From the NCBI RefSeq assembly GCF_014905555.1, contig NZ_BNGS01000005.1:372001-436000 (forward strand): 64,000 nt of DNA, in the 5' to 3' direction. The translations under genes and the position numbers were made by a program. The notes beneath the pieces were generated by a model. The model saw nothing but the letters and a program-made list of their open reading frames with translations, was not told where the DNA came from and ran no database searches. Shown piece after piece: positions 1-7,993 of this stretch (position 1 is the stretch's first letter; each line of letters begins with the position of its first letter). Source of the DNA: Streptomyces sp. Y2F8-2. Its GTDB lineage: Bacteria; Actinomycetota; Actinomycetes; Streptomycetales; Streptomycetaceae.

Positions 1-401
1 TGGTGGCGAGCCAGTGTGTCGCAGTACGCCCAGTGGGTCGTGGCTCGGCGCCCGTCGAGGAGGCCCGCGCGGGCCAGCAGGACGGCGCCGGTGCAGACGG
101 AGACCAGACGGTCGGCGCGGGGACCGTGTTCCCGCAGCCAGTCGAGCAGGCGCTCATCGGGGTGCCGGCTGCCCTGACCGCCGGGAACGATCAGGGTGTG
201 CGGGGCGGGCGCGTCGGAGAGGGCGTGGTCGGCCGCCAGCGTGAGGCCGCTGGAGGTGCGGACAGGGCCGCCGTCCAGGGAGGCGGTGACGAGGCGGTAG
301 GACCCGGGACGGCGCAGCTCGGCGCCCGCGAAGACCTCCACCGGGCCGGTGACGTCAAGGCTCTGAACGCCGTCGAAGAGGACGACCAGGAGGGTGCGCA
401 T
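1..401 (-). CDS. GlxA-family transcriptional regulator, N-terminal DJ-1/PfpI part (cut by window edge)
   Basis: The 133 visible codons read MRTLLVVLFDGVQSLDVTGP at the start, then an IVPGGQGS stretch and a VCTGAVLLARAGLL segment followed by the RRATTHWAYCDTLA pattern. This is the class-I amidotransferase-like (DJ-1/PfpI) sensor domain of GlxA/AraC-type regulators, with the cysteine in the usual nucleophile-elbow position. The family normally continues into a C-terminal AraC helix-turn-helix, which lies outside the window. The ATG at 401 is chosen because the fold begins immediately there. It is divergent from the gene at 515, and a 16-bp palindrome lies between them. The ligand cannot be told from sequence. 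Confidence 0.85.
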   Translation of the reverse strand, partial: MRTLLVVLFDGVQSLDVTGPVEVFAGAELRRPGSYRLVTASLDGGPVRTSSGLTLAADHALSDAPAPHTLIVPGGQGSRHPDERLLDWLREHGPRADRLVSVCTGAVLLARAGLLDGRRATTHWAYCDTLARH

Positions 402-487
402 GCCGTCGATTCTTGGCGGTGGGCGACATGGCTGCAACGACGAAGATCCCACCTTTCCTGCCATGCCGGGTCGCGTGCTTCCTGACG

Positions 488-503
488 TACCGACCAGTCG
501 GTA
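488..503. promoter_or_regulatory. TetR-type operator-like palindrome in a divergent promoter region
   Basis: TACCGAC-CA-GTCGGTA is a perfect 7+7 inverted repeat with a 2-bp spacer, 12 bp upstream of the ATG at 515 and 87 bp upstream of the divergent start at 401. The ACCGAC/GTCGGT half-sites are typical of TetR-family operators. No TetR gene is adjacent in the visible sequence, so the binding protein is unknown. Confidence 0.5.
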
Positions 504-514
504 ACCTGCCGGTC

Positions 515-1381
515 ATGACCTCTCGCCTGCCGGAGCGCGCCGCGCGGCGCTGCCACAATGTGATCAATCCGCTGCACTCGACGCACTACTTCTCGCCGGA
601 TCTGAGCCGGGAACTGACCGCCGTGGGCGTGTCCGACAACAGGGCCGCCTACTTCGCGGTGCGGGCCGCCGCCATGGGCCCCGTGGGCGCGGGCGTGGTG
701 ACGGCCGCGTTCTTCAACTTCCACCCGGGGCTGGTGGCACGGCACGTGCCCGCCGTGTGGGAGACGGCGTCCCCCCAGGTGGTGCTCGCGGCACGCGCGC
801 GTGCCGTCGACGCGACGCTGCGGCGGCTGCTGGGCGAGGAGACCGTCGCCGCCAAGGAGACGGCCGAGGCGGCGGAGCTCGCGCTGCGCGCGACGGAGGC
901 GTGCACCCGGCACGCGCGCCCCCTGTATGCCGCGCACGCCGATCTGCCGGTGCCCGACGAGCCGCACCTGGCGTTCTGGCACGCGGCCACACTGCTGCGG
1001 GAGCACCGCGGCGACGGCCATCTCGCGGTGCTGCTGGCGGCGGACCTCGATCCGGTGGAGGCACTGGTGACCCACGCCGCGACCGGCAAGGGCATGTCCC
1101 CCAAGTGGGCACTCGGCACGCGCGGCTGGAGCCGGGAGGACTGGGACGCGGCGTGCGGGCGGCTGCGTGAGCGTGGACTGCTCGATGCGGACGGCGAGTT
1201 GACCGAGGCGGGCACCGCGCTGCGCGGGGAGATCGAGGCGGAGACCGACCGCCTGGACCGGGCCCCCTACGAACACCTCGGCGCCGCAGGCGTCGAACGG
1301 CTGACGGATCTCGCGGGCGCGCTGCTGACCAGGGCTCTCGCGGCCGGGGCCTTCCCGGAGGGCATGATCGGCAAGGGATGA
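515..1381 (+). CDS. SCO6745-family conserved protein (probable HTH-like fold)
   Basis: A 288-aa protein starting MTSRLPERAARRCHNVINPL. I recognise it as the actinobacterial family named after SCO6745. It is helix-rich with no signal peptide or membrane segment. The central HPGLVARHVPAVW stretch and the C-terminal segment (GWSREDWDAACGRLRERGLL followed by LTEAGTALRGEIE) look like a winged-helix/MarR-type module, with the repeated 'L-D-G-x-LT-x-x-G' wing pattern. The ATG at 515 is preferred over in-frame upstream starts because family members begin here and the operator-like palindrome sits just before it. A ligand-binding or regulatory role is inferred; no reaction is established. Confidence 0.75.
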   Translation: MTSRLPERAARRCHNVINPLHSTHYFSPDLSRELTAVGVSDNRAAYFAVRAAAMGPVGAGVVTAAFFNFHPGLVARHVPAVWETASPQVVLAARARAVDATLRRLLGEETVAAKETAEAAELALRATEACTRHARPLYAAHADLPVPDEPHLAFWHAATLLREHRGDGHLAVLLAADLDPVEALVTHAATGKGMSPKWALGTRGWSREDWDAACGRLRERGLLDADGELTEAGTALRGEIEAETDRLDRAPYEHLGAAGVERLTDLAGALLTRALAAGAFPEGMIGKG

Positions 1382-1433
1382 GGTACCCGGTCGTCACCCG
1401 ATGGTCCACACCGGGAGACGAAAGGGGAAGCTT

Positions 1434-1559
1434 GTGTTCCGTGCGATCGCAGACGTACTGCGCCAGATCGGCGGCGCCGTCGCGACCGTCGTGACGCTGC
1501 CGTTCCGGGCACTGGCCCGGCTGTTCGGCGGGGCTTCGGGCTCCGCCCGCCGGGCCTGA
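1434..1559 (+). CDS. LPFR-motif small protein (41 aa)
   Basis: GTG start behind a good ribosome-binding site (AAAGGGGAAG). The peptide begins MFRAIADVLRQIGGAVATV and continues through TLPFRALARLFGG to an Arg-rich end. It is one hydrophobic or amphipathic helix carrying the LPFR tetrapeptide that names this family of tiny Streptomyces proteins. It is too short for most gene callers but has a clear start, codon bias and a strong hairpin terminator just after its stop. The function is unknown; an amphipathic membrane-surface helix is the simplest reading. Confidence 0.7.
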   Translation: MFRAIADVLRQIGGAVATVVTLPFRALARLFGGASGSARRA

Positions 1560-1581
1560 ACCGGCCGAGGACTCCCAGCCC

Positions 1582-1610
1582 ACGGGGCGGCGCGGACGGC
1601 GCCGCCCCGT
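1582..1610. terminator. Hairpin terminator after the LPFR small-protein gene
   Basis: Perfect 12-bp stem (1582-1593 with 1599-1610) and a 5-nt loop, no T-run, as is usual in Streptomyces. It separates the small gene from tex. Confidence 0.65.
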
Positions 1611-1691
1611 CCTCGTGCCCTTGCGCCCCCGTTGTCGGTGCGACCTGCCACAATTGCCGCGCAACCTCAGTGGAGAAGGCGGTACGGGATC

Positions 1692-4055
1692 GTGACGACA
1701 CCCGGGTCCCTCGGAGCAGGGTCCATCGAAGGCAGGATCGCCGAGGAGCTCGGCGTACGGGAGCGGCAGGTGAAGGCCGCGGTCGAGCTGCTGGACGGCG
1801 GCTCGACGGTGCCCTTCATCGCCCGCTACCGCAAGGAAGCGACCGAGATGCTCGACGACGCGCAGCTGCGCACGATCGAGGAGCGGCTGCGCTATCTGCG
1901 TGAGCTCGAGGAGCGGCGCACGGCGATCCTCGAGTCGGTGCGGGAGCAGGGCAAGCTCACGGAGGAGCTCGAGGCGCGGATCCGGGGCGCGGAGACCAAG
2001 GCGCGCCTGGAGGACATCTACCTCCCCTACAAGCCGAAGCGGCGCACCAAGGCGCAGATCGCACGCGAGGCGGGACTCGAGCCGCTGGCCGAGGGCCTGC
2101 TCGGCGACCCGACGGTGGAGCCTGTGGCCGCCGCGGCCGCGTTCGTCGACGCCGACAAGGGGGTGCCGGACCCGCAGGCCGCGCTGGAGGGCGCGCGGGC
2201 GATCCTCACCGAGCGGTTCGCGGAGGACGCGGACCTGATCGGAGAGCTGCGCGAGCGGATGTGGGTGCGCGGACGCCTGGCGTCCAAGGTACGGGAGGGC
2301 AAGGAGGAGGCGGGCGCCAAGTTCGCCGACTACTTCGACTTCGCCGAGCCCTTCACCGAGCTGCCCTCCCACCGGGTCCTCGCCCTGCTGCGCGGCGAGA
2401 AGGAGGAGGTCCTCGACCTCGTCCTGGAGCCGGAGCAGCCGACGGACGGCCCGTCGTCGTACGAGGGGATCGTGGCGCACCGCTTCGGGATCGCCGACCG
2501 CGGCCGCCCTGCCGACAAGTGGCTGCTGGACACCGTCCGCTGGGCCTGGCGCACCCGCATCCTGGTGCACCTGGGCATCGACCTGCGGCTCAGGCTGCGT
2601 ACGGCGGCCGAGGACGAGGCCGTCAAGGTCTTCGCGGCGAATCTGCGCGACCTGCTGCTCGCCGCCCCGGCCGGCACGCGCGCGACGCTGGGCCTGGACC
2701 CCGGTTTCCGTACGGGCGTGAAGGTGGCCGTGGTGGACGCGACCGGCAAGGTGGTCGCCACGGACGTCATTCACCCGCACGTCCCGGCCAACAAGTGGGA
2801 CGAGGCGATCGCCAAGCTGGCCCGGCTGGCCAAGGAGCACGCGGTCGAGCTGATCGCGATCGGCAACGGCACGGCGTCCCGCGAGACGGACAAGCTCGCC
2901 GGTGAACTCATCTCCAAACACCCCGAGTTGGGGCTGACGAAGGTGATGGTGTCCGAGGCGGGCGCGTCGGTGTACTCCGCCTCCGCGTTCGCCTCGCAGG
3001 AGCTGCCGGACATGGACGTGTCGCTGCGTGGCGCGGTCTCCATCGCCCGCCGTCTGCAGGACCCGCTCGCCGAACTGGTGAAGATCGACCCGAAGTCGAT
3101 CGGCGTCGGCCAGTACCAGCACGACCTGTCCGAGGTGAAGCTGTCCCGCTCGCTGGACGCGGTCGTGGAGGACTGTGTGAACGGCGTGGGCGTGGACGTC
3201 AACACGGCGTCGGCTCCGCTGCTGGCCCGGGTCTCCGGCATCTCCTCCGGGCTCGCGGAGAACATCGTGGCGCACCGCGACACCAACGGCCCGTTCACGT
3301 CCCGCGCCCAGCTGAAGAACGTGGCGCGGCTCGGGCCCAAGGCGTACGAGCAGTGCGCGGGCTTCCTGCGGATCCGGGGCGGTGACGACCCGCTGGACGC
3401 CTCCAGCGTGCACCCGGAGGCGTACCCGGTGGTCCGGCGCATGGTGAAGACGACGGGCCAGGAGGTGGCGTCGCTGATCGGGAACACGGCGGTGCTGCGC
3501 TCGCTGAAGGCGTCCGACTTCGTGGACGAGACGTTCGGTCTGCCGACGGTGACCGACATCCTCAAGGAGCTGGAGAAGCCGGGGCGCGACCCGCGGCCCG
3601 CGTTCAAGACGGCCAGCTTCAAGGAGGGCGTGGAGAAGATCTCCGACCTGTCGTCCGGGATGATCCTGGAGGGCGTCGTCACGAACGTCGCCGCGTTCGG
3701 CGCCTTCGTCGACGTCGGCGTCCACCAGGACGGTCTGGTGCACGTCTCCGCGATGTCGAAGACGTTCGTCAAGGACCCGCGGGACGTGGTGAAGCCGGGT
3801 GACATCGTCAAGGTGAAGGTCCTGGACGTCGACATTCCGCGCAAGCGGATCTCGCTGACGCTGCGGCTGGACGACGAGGCGGCTCCGCAGGGGCAGCCCT
3901 CCGGCGGCGCCCGGCAGCGCGGCGGGCGTCCCCCGCAGCAGCGCCAGGGCCGCCAGGGCACAGGCTCCCGCCAGGCGCCCCCGCCGGCCAACAGCGCGAT
4001 GGCGGACGCACTGCGCCGGGCCGGTCTGCTCGACCAGAAGCCGGGCCGCCGCTGA
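1692..4055 (+). CDS. tex: Tex-family transcription accessory / RNA-binding protein
   Basis: A 787-aa cytoplasmic nucleic-acid-binding protein of the usual Tex length. Visible domains in order: the Tex N-terminal helical region with VPFIARYRKEATE and IYLPYKPKRRTKAQIAREAG, a YqgF/RNase H-like core beginning at GLDPGFRTGVKVAVVD (about residue 333), helix-hairpin-helix motifs (VNGVGVDVNTASAPLLARVSG and the following repeat, about 500-560), and a C-terminal S1 domain (GVVTNVAAFGAFVDVGVHQD, about 655-725). The tail is Gln/Arg/Gly-rich. The GTG at 1692 is chosen because the conserved N-terminus follows directly. It is expressed alone between two hairpins. Tex is associated with RNA polymerase and translation fidelity; its exact role is still unclear. 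Confidence 0.95.
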   Translation: MTTPGSLGAGSIEGRIAEELGVRERQVKAAVELLDGGSTVPFIARYRKEATEMLDDAQLRTIEERLRYLRELEERRTAILESVREQGKLTEELEARIRGAETKARLEDIYLPYKPKRRTKAQIAREAGLEPLAEGLLGDPTVEPVAAAAAFVDADKGVPDPQAALEGARAILTERFAEDADLIGELRERMWVRGRLASKVREGKEEAGAKFADYFDFAEPFTELPSHRVLALLRGEKEEVLDLVLEPEQPTDGPSSYEGIVAHRFGIADRGRPADKWLLDTVRWAWRTRILVHLGIDLRLRLRTAAEDEAVKVFAANLRDLLLAAPAGTRATLGLDPGFRTGVKVAVVDATGKVVATDVIHPHVPANKWDEAIAKLARLAKEHAVELIAIGNGTASRETDKLAGELISKHPELGLTKVMVSEAGASVYSASAFASQELPDMDVSLRGAVSIARRLQDPLAELVKIDPKSIGVGQYQHDLSEVKLSRSLDAVVEDCVNGVGVDVNTASAPLLARVSGISSGLAENIVAHRDTNGPFTSRAQLKNVARLGPKAYEQCAGFLRIRGGDDPLDASSVHPEAYPVVRRMVKTTGQEVASLIGNTAVLRSLKASDFVDETFGLPTVTDILKELEKPGRDPRPAFKTASFKEGVEKISDLSSGMILEGVVTNVAAFGAFVDVGVHQDGLVHVSAMSKTFVKDPRDVVKPGDIVKVKVLDVDIPRKRISLTLRLDDEAAPQGQPSGGARQRGGRPPQQRQGRQGTGSRQAPPPANSAMADALRRAGLLDQKPGRR

Positions 4056-4059
4056 GGTG

Positions 4060-4098
4060 CCGGGCCCGGCCCTGCTCCGTCGCGGGGACCGGGCCCGG
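4060..4098. terminator. Bidirectional terminator between convergent genes
   Basis: Two copies of the self-complementary decamer CCGGGCCCGG (4060-4069 and 4089-4098) can pair across a 19-nt loop, between the tex stop and the end of the convergent LLM gene. Confidence 0.5.
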
Positions 4099-4132
4099 GT
4101 TCCCTCCGGCCGAGCCGTACGGGATCAGGTCG

Positions 4133-4978
4133 TCACAGGATGTCGGCCAGGCGGTCCACCTGGGCCGGGTCGAGGCCGTAGCAGTAGAGCATCACCTCGT
4201 CGGCGCCGAGGTCGGTGAGGGCGGTGATCGCCTCGCGGATCTCCGCCGGCGTGGTGAGCATCCCGGCGACCATCCGGTCGGCCATGCCGGTGAAGGTGTA
4301 GTACGTGTGCATGGCGGTCCGTGCGTCGTCGATGACGTCCTGCGGGCCGAGCGCCACATTGACCTGCGCGACGAGGCGGGGCTCGCCGTCGCGGCCGTAC
4401 TGATGCCAGAACCCGCGGACGGTGTCGAACAGGCCGCCCGCCCAGGAGGGCGGCGCGGCGGCCAGGAAGCCGTCGCCCCACCGCGCGACGCGTTCGAGCG
4501 CGGTGGGCTTGAACCCGCCGAAGAGGACCTCGGGGCCGCCGGGGCGAGCGGGCGCCGGCCCGATCGGTCCGACGCCTTCGCCGTACGGCTCGCCGGACCA
4601 CAGGCGCCGCATGACCTCCATCTGCTCGTCGAGGCGCCGGCCCCGGGTGCGCGGGTCGGTGCCCGTGGCCCGGTGGTCGTCGTCACGTCCGCCGATGCCC
4701 AGGCCGAGGACCAGCCGCCCACCGGTCATACGGTCCAGGGTGGCGGCCTGTTTGGCGAGCAGGGCGGTGTCGCGCAGCGGGGCGAGCAGCACCTCGGTCT
4801 GGACGCGGATGCGGGAGGTGGCGCCCGCGAGGACGGAGAGCGCGACCAGGGGTTCGGGGTTGTCGTAGACGAGCCGGTCGAGCAGGCCGAGGGTGCTGAA
4901 GGGCCCGGCGTCCGCGTGCCGCGCCCAGGTGAGCAGGGTGGTCGGGTCGCCGATGGGCAGACCGATACCGATGTTCAT
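4133..4978 (-). CDS. LLM-class (F420-type) flavin-dependent oxidoreductase
   Basis: A 281-aa protein beginning MNIGIGLPIGDPTTLLTWAR, the beta-1 strand of the bacterial luciferase-like barrel. Further landmarks are the RIRVQTEVLLAPLR strand, the TGGRLVLGLGIGGRDDDH segment and the LWSGEPYGEG loop, all typical of actinobacterial LLM enzymes that use F420 or FMN. ATG at 4978 has a GGAGG eight bases upstream, which decides it over longer in-frame starts. The substrate is unknown. It ends with a YCYGLDPAQVDRLADIL helix, so it appears complete. Confidence 0.85.
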   Translation of the reverse strand: MNIGIGLPIGDPTTLLTWARHADAGPFSTLGLLDRLVYDNPEPLVALSVLAGATSRIRVQTEVLLAPLRDTALLAKQAATLDRMTGGRLVLGLGIGGRDDDHRATGTDPRTRGRRLDEQMEVMRRLWSGEPYGEGVGPIGPAPARPGGPEVLFGGFKPTALERVARWGDGFLAAAPPSWAGGLFDTVRGFWHQYGRDGEPRLVAQVNVALGPQDVIDDARTAMHTYYTFTGMADRMVAGMLTTPAEIREAITALTDLGADEVMLYCYGLDPAQVDRLADIL

Positions 4979-5146
4979 GCGGAAGACCTCCGACAGGAAG
5001 GGTCGACAAGGACAGCTGCCGCCCCTCCGGCACCTCGGTGAGGTGGGACGCTCCCGCTCTGCGGCGCACTTCGGGGGAACGTCTCTTCGGATCAACTCAC
5101 TCTAGGACGAGGGCAGTTCGGAGAACAAGCCGATTACGCGAAGCGG

Positions 5147-6787
5147 TCACGGGTGTTCCGTCACCTTGCCGTCCGCCACCTGAAGGCGGCGTGTCACCCG
5201 CACCGCGTCCAGCATCCGGCGGTCGTGCGTGACGAGGAGCAGGGTGCCCTCGTAGGAGTCCAGGGCCGACTCCAGCTGTTCGATCGCCGGCAGGTCCAGA
5301 TGGTTGGTCGGCTCGTCCAGGACCAGCAGGTTGACGCCCCGGCCCTGGAGGAGCGCCAGCGCGGCACGCGTGCGTTCGCCCGGGGAGAGGGTCGCCGCCG
5401 GGCGCAGGATGTGGTCCGTCTTCAGGCCGAACTTGGCGAGCAGGGTGCGGACCTCGACCGGCTCGGTGTCGGGGACCGCGGCGCGGAACGCGTCCAGCAG
5501 GGATTCCGGGCCGTGGAACAGCTTGCGGGCCTGGTCGACCTCGCCGACCAGGACGCCCGAGCCGAGGGAGGCGTGGCCCGCGTCCAGCGGGACACGGCCG
5601 AGGAGCGCGCCGAGCAGCGTGGACTTGCCCGCGCCGTTCGCGCCCGTCACCGCCACCCGGTCCGCCCAGTCGATCTGGAGGGACACCGGGCCGAAGGTGA
5701 AGTCGCCGCGCCGTACCTCCGCGTCCCGCAGCGTGGCGACGACCGCGCCCGAGCGGGGGGCCGACGCGATCTCCATGCGCAGCTCCCACTCCTTGCGGGG
5801 CTCCTCGACGACCTCCAGGCGCTCGATCATGCGCTGGGTCTGCCGGGCCTTCGCGGCCTGCTTCTCGCTGGCCTCGCTGCGGAACTTGCGGCCGATCTTG
5901 TCGTTGTCGCTCGCCTTGCGGCGTGCGTTCTTGACGCCCTTGTCCATCCAGGCGCGCTGCATCTGGGCGCGGTCCTGGAGGACGGACTTCTTGTCGGCGT
6001 ACTCCTCGTACTCCTCGCGGGCGTGCCGGCGGGCCCACTCGCGTTCCTCGAGATAGGCCTCGTATCCACCGCCGTAGAGGTTGATCTGCCGCTGCGCGAG
6101 GTCGAGTTCCAGGACCTTCGTGACCGTGCGGGTGAGGAACTCCCGGTCGTGGCTGACGACCACCGTCCCGGCGCGGAGCCCGCTGACGAACCGCTCCAGC
6201 CGCTCCAGGCCGTCCAGGTCGAGGTCGTTGGTGGGCTCGTCGAGCAGGAAGACGTCGTAGCGGGACAGCAGCAGGGAGGCGAGGCCGGCGCGGGCCGCCT
6301 GCCCGCCGGACAGGGACGTCATCGGCTGGTCCAGGCCGACGCCCAGGCCCAGGGAGTCGGCGACCTCCTCGGCGCGTTCGTCGAGGTCCGCGCCGCCGAG
6401 GGCGAGCCAGCGCTCCAGGCTCGCCGCGTACGCGTCGTCCGCGCCGGGTGCCCCGTCGACGAGCCCCTGCGTGGCCTCGTCCATCGCGCGCTGGGCGTCG
6501 GCGACGCCCGTGCGGCGGGCCAGGAACTCCCGTACGGTCTCCCCCGGCCGGCGCTCCGGCTCCTGCGGCAGGTGCCCGACCGTGGCGGTGGGCGGGGACA
6601 GCCGCAGCTCGCCCTGCTCGGGGGTGTGCAGCCCGGCGAGCATGTGCAGCAGGGTGGACTTGCCTGCGCCGTTGGCACCGACGAGCCCGATCACATCACC
6701 GGGCGCGACGACGAGGTCGAGCCCGGTGAAGAGCGAGCGGTCGCCGTGCCCGGCGGCGAGGTTCTTGGCGACGAGGGTGGCAGTCAT
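5147..6787 (-). CDS. ABC-F family ATPase (duplicated ATP-binding cassette, no membrane domain)
   Basis: A 546-aa soluble protein with two cassettes. The first has Walker A GANGAGKST near residue 38, signature LSGGQAARAGL and Walker B VFLLDEPTNDLDLDG. The second has GANGAGKST in the C-terminal half, LSPGERTRAAL and LLVLDEPTNHLDLP. The inter-domain linker is long, charged and helical (KKSVLQDRAQMQRAW and so on), as in ribosome-binding ABC-F proteins that act on the E site. With no membrane segments it is not an exporter. It starts 48 bp after the upstream gene on the same strand, so the two may be cotranscribed. Whether it confers antibiotic resistance or is a housekeeping translation factor cannot be decided here. 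Confidence 0.93.
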   Translation of the reverse strand: MTATLVAKNLAAGHGDRSLFTGLDLVVAPGDVIGLVGANGAGKSTLLHMLAGLHTPEQGELRLSPPTATVGHLPQEPERRPGETVREFLARRTGVADAQRAMDEATQGLVDGAPGADDAYAASLERWLALGGADLDERAEEVADSLGLGVGLDQPMTSLSGGQAARAGLASLLLSRYDVFLLDEPTNDLDLDGLERLERFVSGLRAGTVVVSHDREFLTRTVTKVLELDLAQRQINLYGGGYEAYLEEREWARRHAREEYEEYADKKSVLQDRAQMQRAWMDKGVKNARRKASDNDKIGRKFRSEASEKQAAKARQTQRMIERLEVVEEPRKEWELRMEIASAPRSGAVVATLRDAEVRRGDFTFGPVSLQIDWADRVAVTGANGAGKSTLLGALLGRVPLDAGHASLGSGVLVGEVDQARKLFHGPESLLDAFRAAVPDTEPVEVRTLLAKFGLKTDHILRPAATLSPGERTRAALALLQGRGVNLLVLDEPTNHLDLPAIEQLESALDSYEGTLLLVTHDRRMLDAVRVTRRLQVADGKVTEHP

Positions 6788-6835
6788 CAGACCGCCGATC
6801 CTAACGGCCGCCAGGTGCCGCGCGCGCCCGGATTC

Positions 6836-7858
6836 TCACCGCGTCACGGCCTCCACCAGGACACTTCCCGAGGTCCGCGCCACGAGGAACGCCTCGCCCT
6901 TCACCGCCTTGGGGTCAAGGGCGATCCGGTGACGGCCCGGCTCCAGGATGCCGTCGAAGACCTCGCTGGTGTGGGTGCGGTAGAGGCGGTCGAGGCGGTG
7001 GGCGGTGAGGCGGACACGGCAGGCGGAGGTGACCTCCACGTACGCCGCGCCGTCGGTGGCGGCCAGTCCCGTCAGGCGGCGGTGCTGCACCGGGGCGTGG
7101 TCCAGCGCCTGTTCGATCTGGGCGACGAGCAGCGGGACGATCGGGGCGAGTCCGTCGACGTGGGCCACGTCGAGCCCGGCGTCCTCGAAGGAGCGGCGTA
7201 CGGCGGCCCGTTCCTCCGCCGTGACCGCCCGGCCGAAGGCGACGGCACTGTACTGGCGCAGTTCCTCGGTGGGGACGCCGGTCGCGTCGCGGGTGATGTC
7301 GGCGCCGATGCCGATGGTGCGCAGGGCGGCGGCGAGCTTGGCGAGCACGGCGACACGGGCGCCGATCAGCAGCACGCGGCGTCGGGACGCGGGGGCGCCG
7401 TCGTGCAGCAGCGCGCCCAACGCGGCACGGTACTGGGCGCCTTGGAAGCGGAAGGGGCCGATGCCGTGGTAGCCGTTGAGTTCGAGATCGGCGGTGTCGT
7501 CGGTCTGCCAGGCGAAGTCCCGCCAGATGTAGTCGTCGCCGTCGCGTGCGATGACCGCGGTGACCACTCCGCACGCCAGGTCCTCGCACTCGGGGCAGCC
7601 GTACAGGACGTACCGGTCGCCCGGCAGCGGCGCCCCGGTCTCCAGCAGCAGCCCGCGCACCTGCGCGGTGAAGATCGCGGGCGGTATGTCGGAGGCCAGC
7701 GGGGAGACGGCGTCGAGGTCGGAGAGCCGGTGCAGCAGCGGGCGTCCGTCGACGACGAAGTCCACGAAGTCCCGGTGCGCTTCGTAGTCACCACCGGTGC
7801 GGACGGCACCGGCCCGCATGGCCGGTGCCAGGCCGAAGGTCGCGTATTCGGCAGACAT
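6836..7858 (-). CDS. Conserved Streptomyces protein usually annotated as oxidoreductase
   Basis: A 340-aa protein beginning MSAEYATFGLAPAMRAGAVR. Residues around 95-110 hold a CPECEDLAC cysteine cluster followed by IARDGDDYIWRDFAWQT. The middle has an RRVLLIGARVAVLAKLAAAL stretch that resembles a Rossmann-type strand-loop-helix. No catalytic motif is decisive, so the common 'oxidoreductase' label is family convention rather than something visible here. ATG at 7858 is the start of the conserved region. It is followed at 48 bp by the ABC-F gene, suggesting an operon. Confidence 0.6.
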   Translation of the reverse strand: MSAEYATFGLAPAMRAGAVRTGGDYEAHRDFVDFVVDGRPLLHRLSDLDAVSPLASDIPPAIFTAQVRGLLLETGAPLPGDRYVLYGCPECEDLACGVVTAVIARDGDDYIWRDFAWQTDDTADLELNGYHGIGPFRFQGAQYRAALGALLHDGAPASRRRVLLIGARVAVLAKLAAALRTIGIGADITRDATGVPTEELRQYSAVAFGRAVTAEERAAVRRSFEDAGLDVAHVDGLAPIVPLLVAQIEQALDHAPVQHRRLTGLAATDGAAYVEVTSACRVRLTAHRLDRLYRTHTSEVFDGILEPGRHRIALDPKAVKGEAFLVARTSGSVLVEAVTR

Positions 7859-7930
7859 GCCGTGAGTATCCCCACGCGGGGAGTGATGTGAGCACGGCAG
7901 GACGGATTCGGTCGGCGTACCGGGCCGGCA

Positions 7931-7963
7931 GGGGGCGGCCGGGCCGTGGACCCGGCCGCCCCC
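7931..7963. terminator. Strong hairpin terminator
   Basis: Perfect 13-bp GC stem (7931-7943 with 7951-7963) with a 7-nt loop, directly downstream of the minus-strand X-Pro peptidase gene. It isolates that gene from the next minus-strand gene. Confidence 0.7.
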
Positions 7964-7993
7964 CAAGTGGGTGTCGGATGCCGTGCGCCGCCG

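Noticed and set aside
714..3743. 1009-aa open frame antisense to tex
   Set aside because: It is the high-GC mirror frame of a real gene; no family resemblance and Arg/His-biased composition.
5153..7891. 912-aa open frame opposite the ABC-F and 'oxidoreductase'-type genes
   Set aside because: Spans two real genes on the other strand and has shadow-frame composition (Val/Gly/Arg/Gln-rich).
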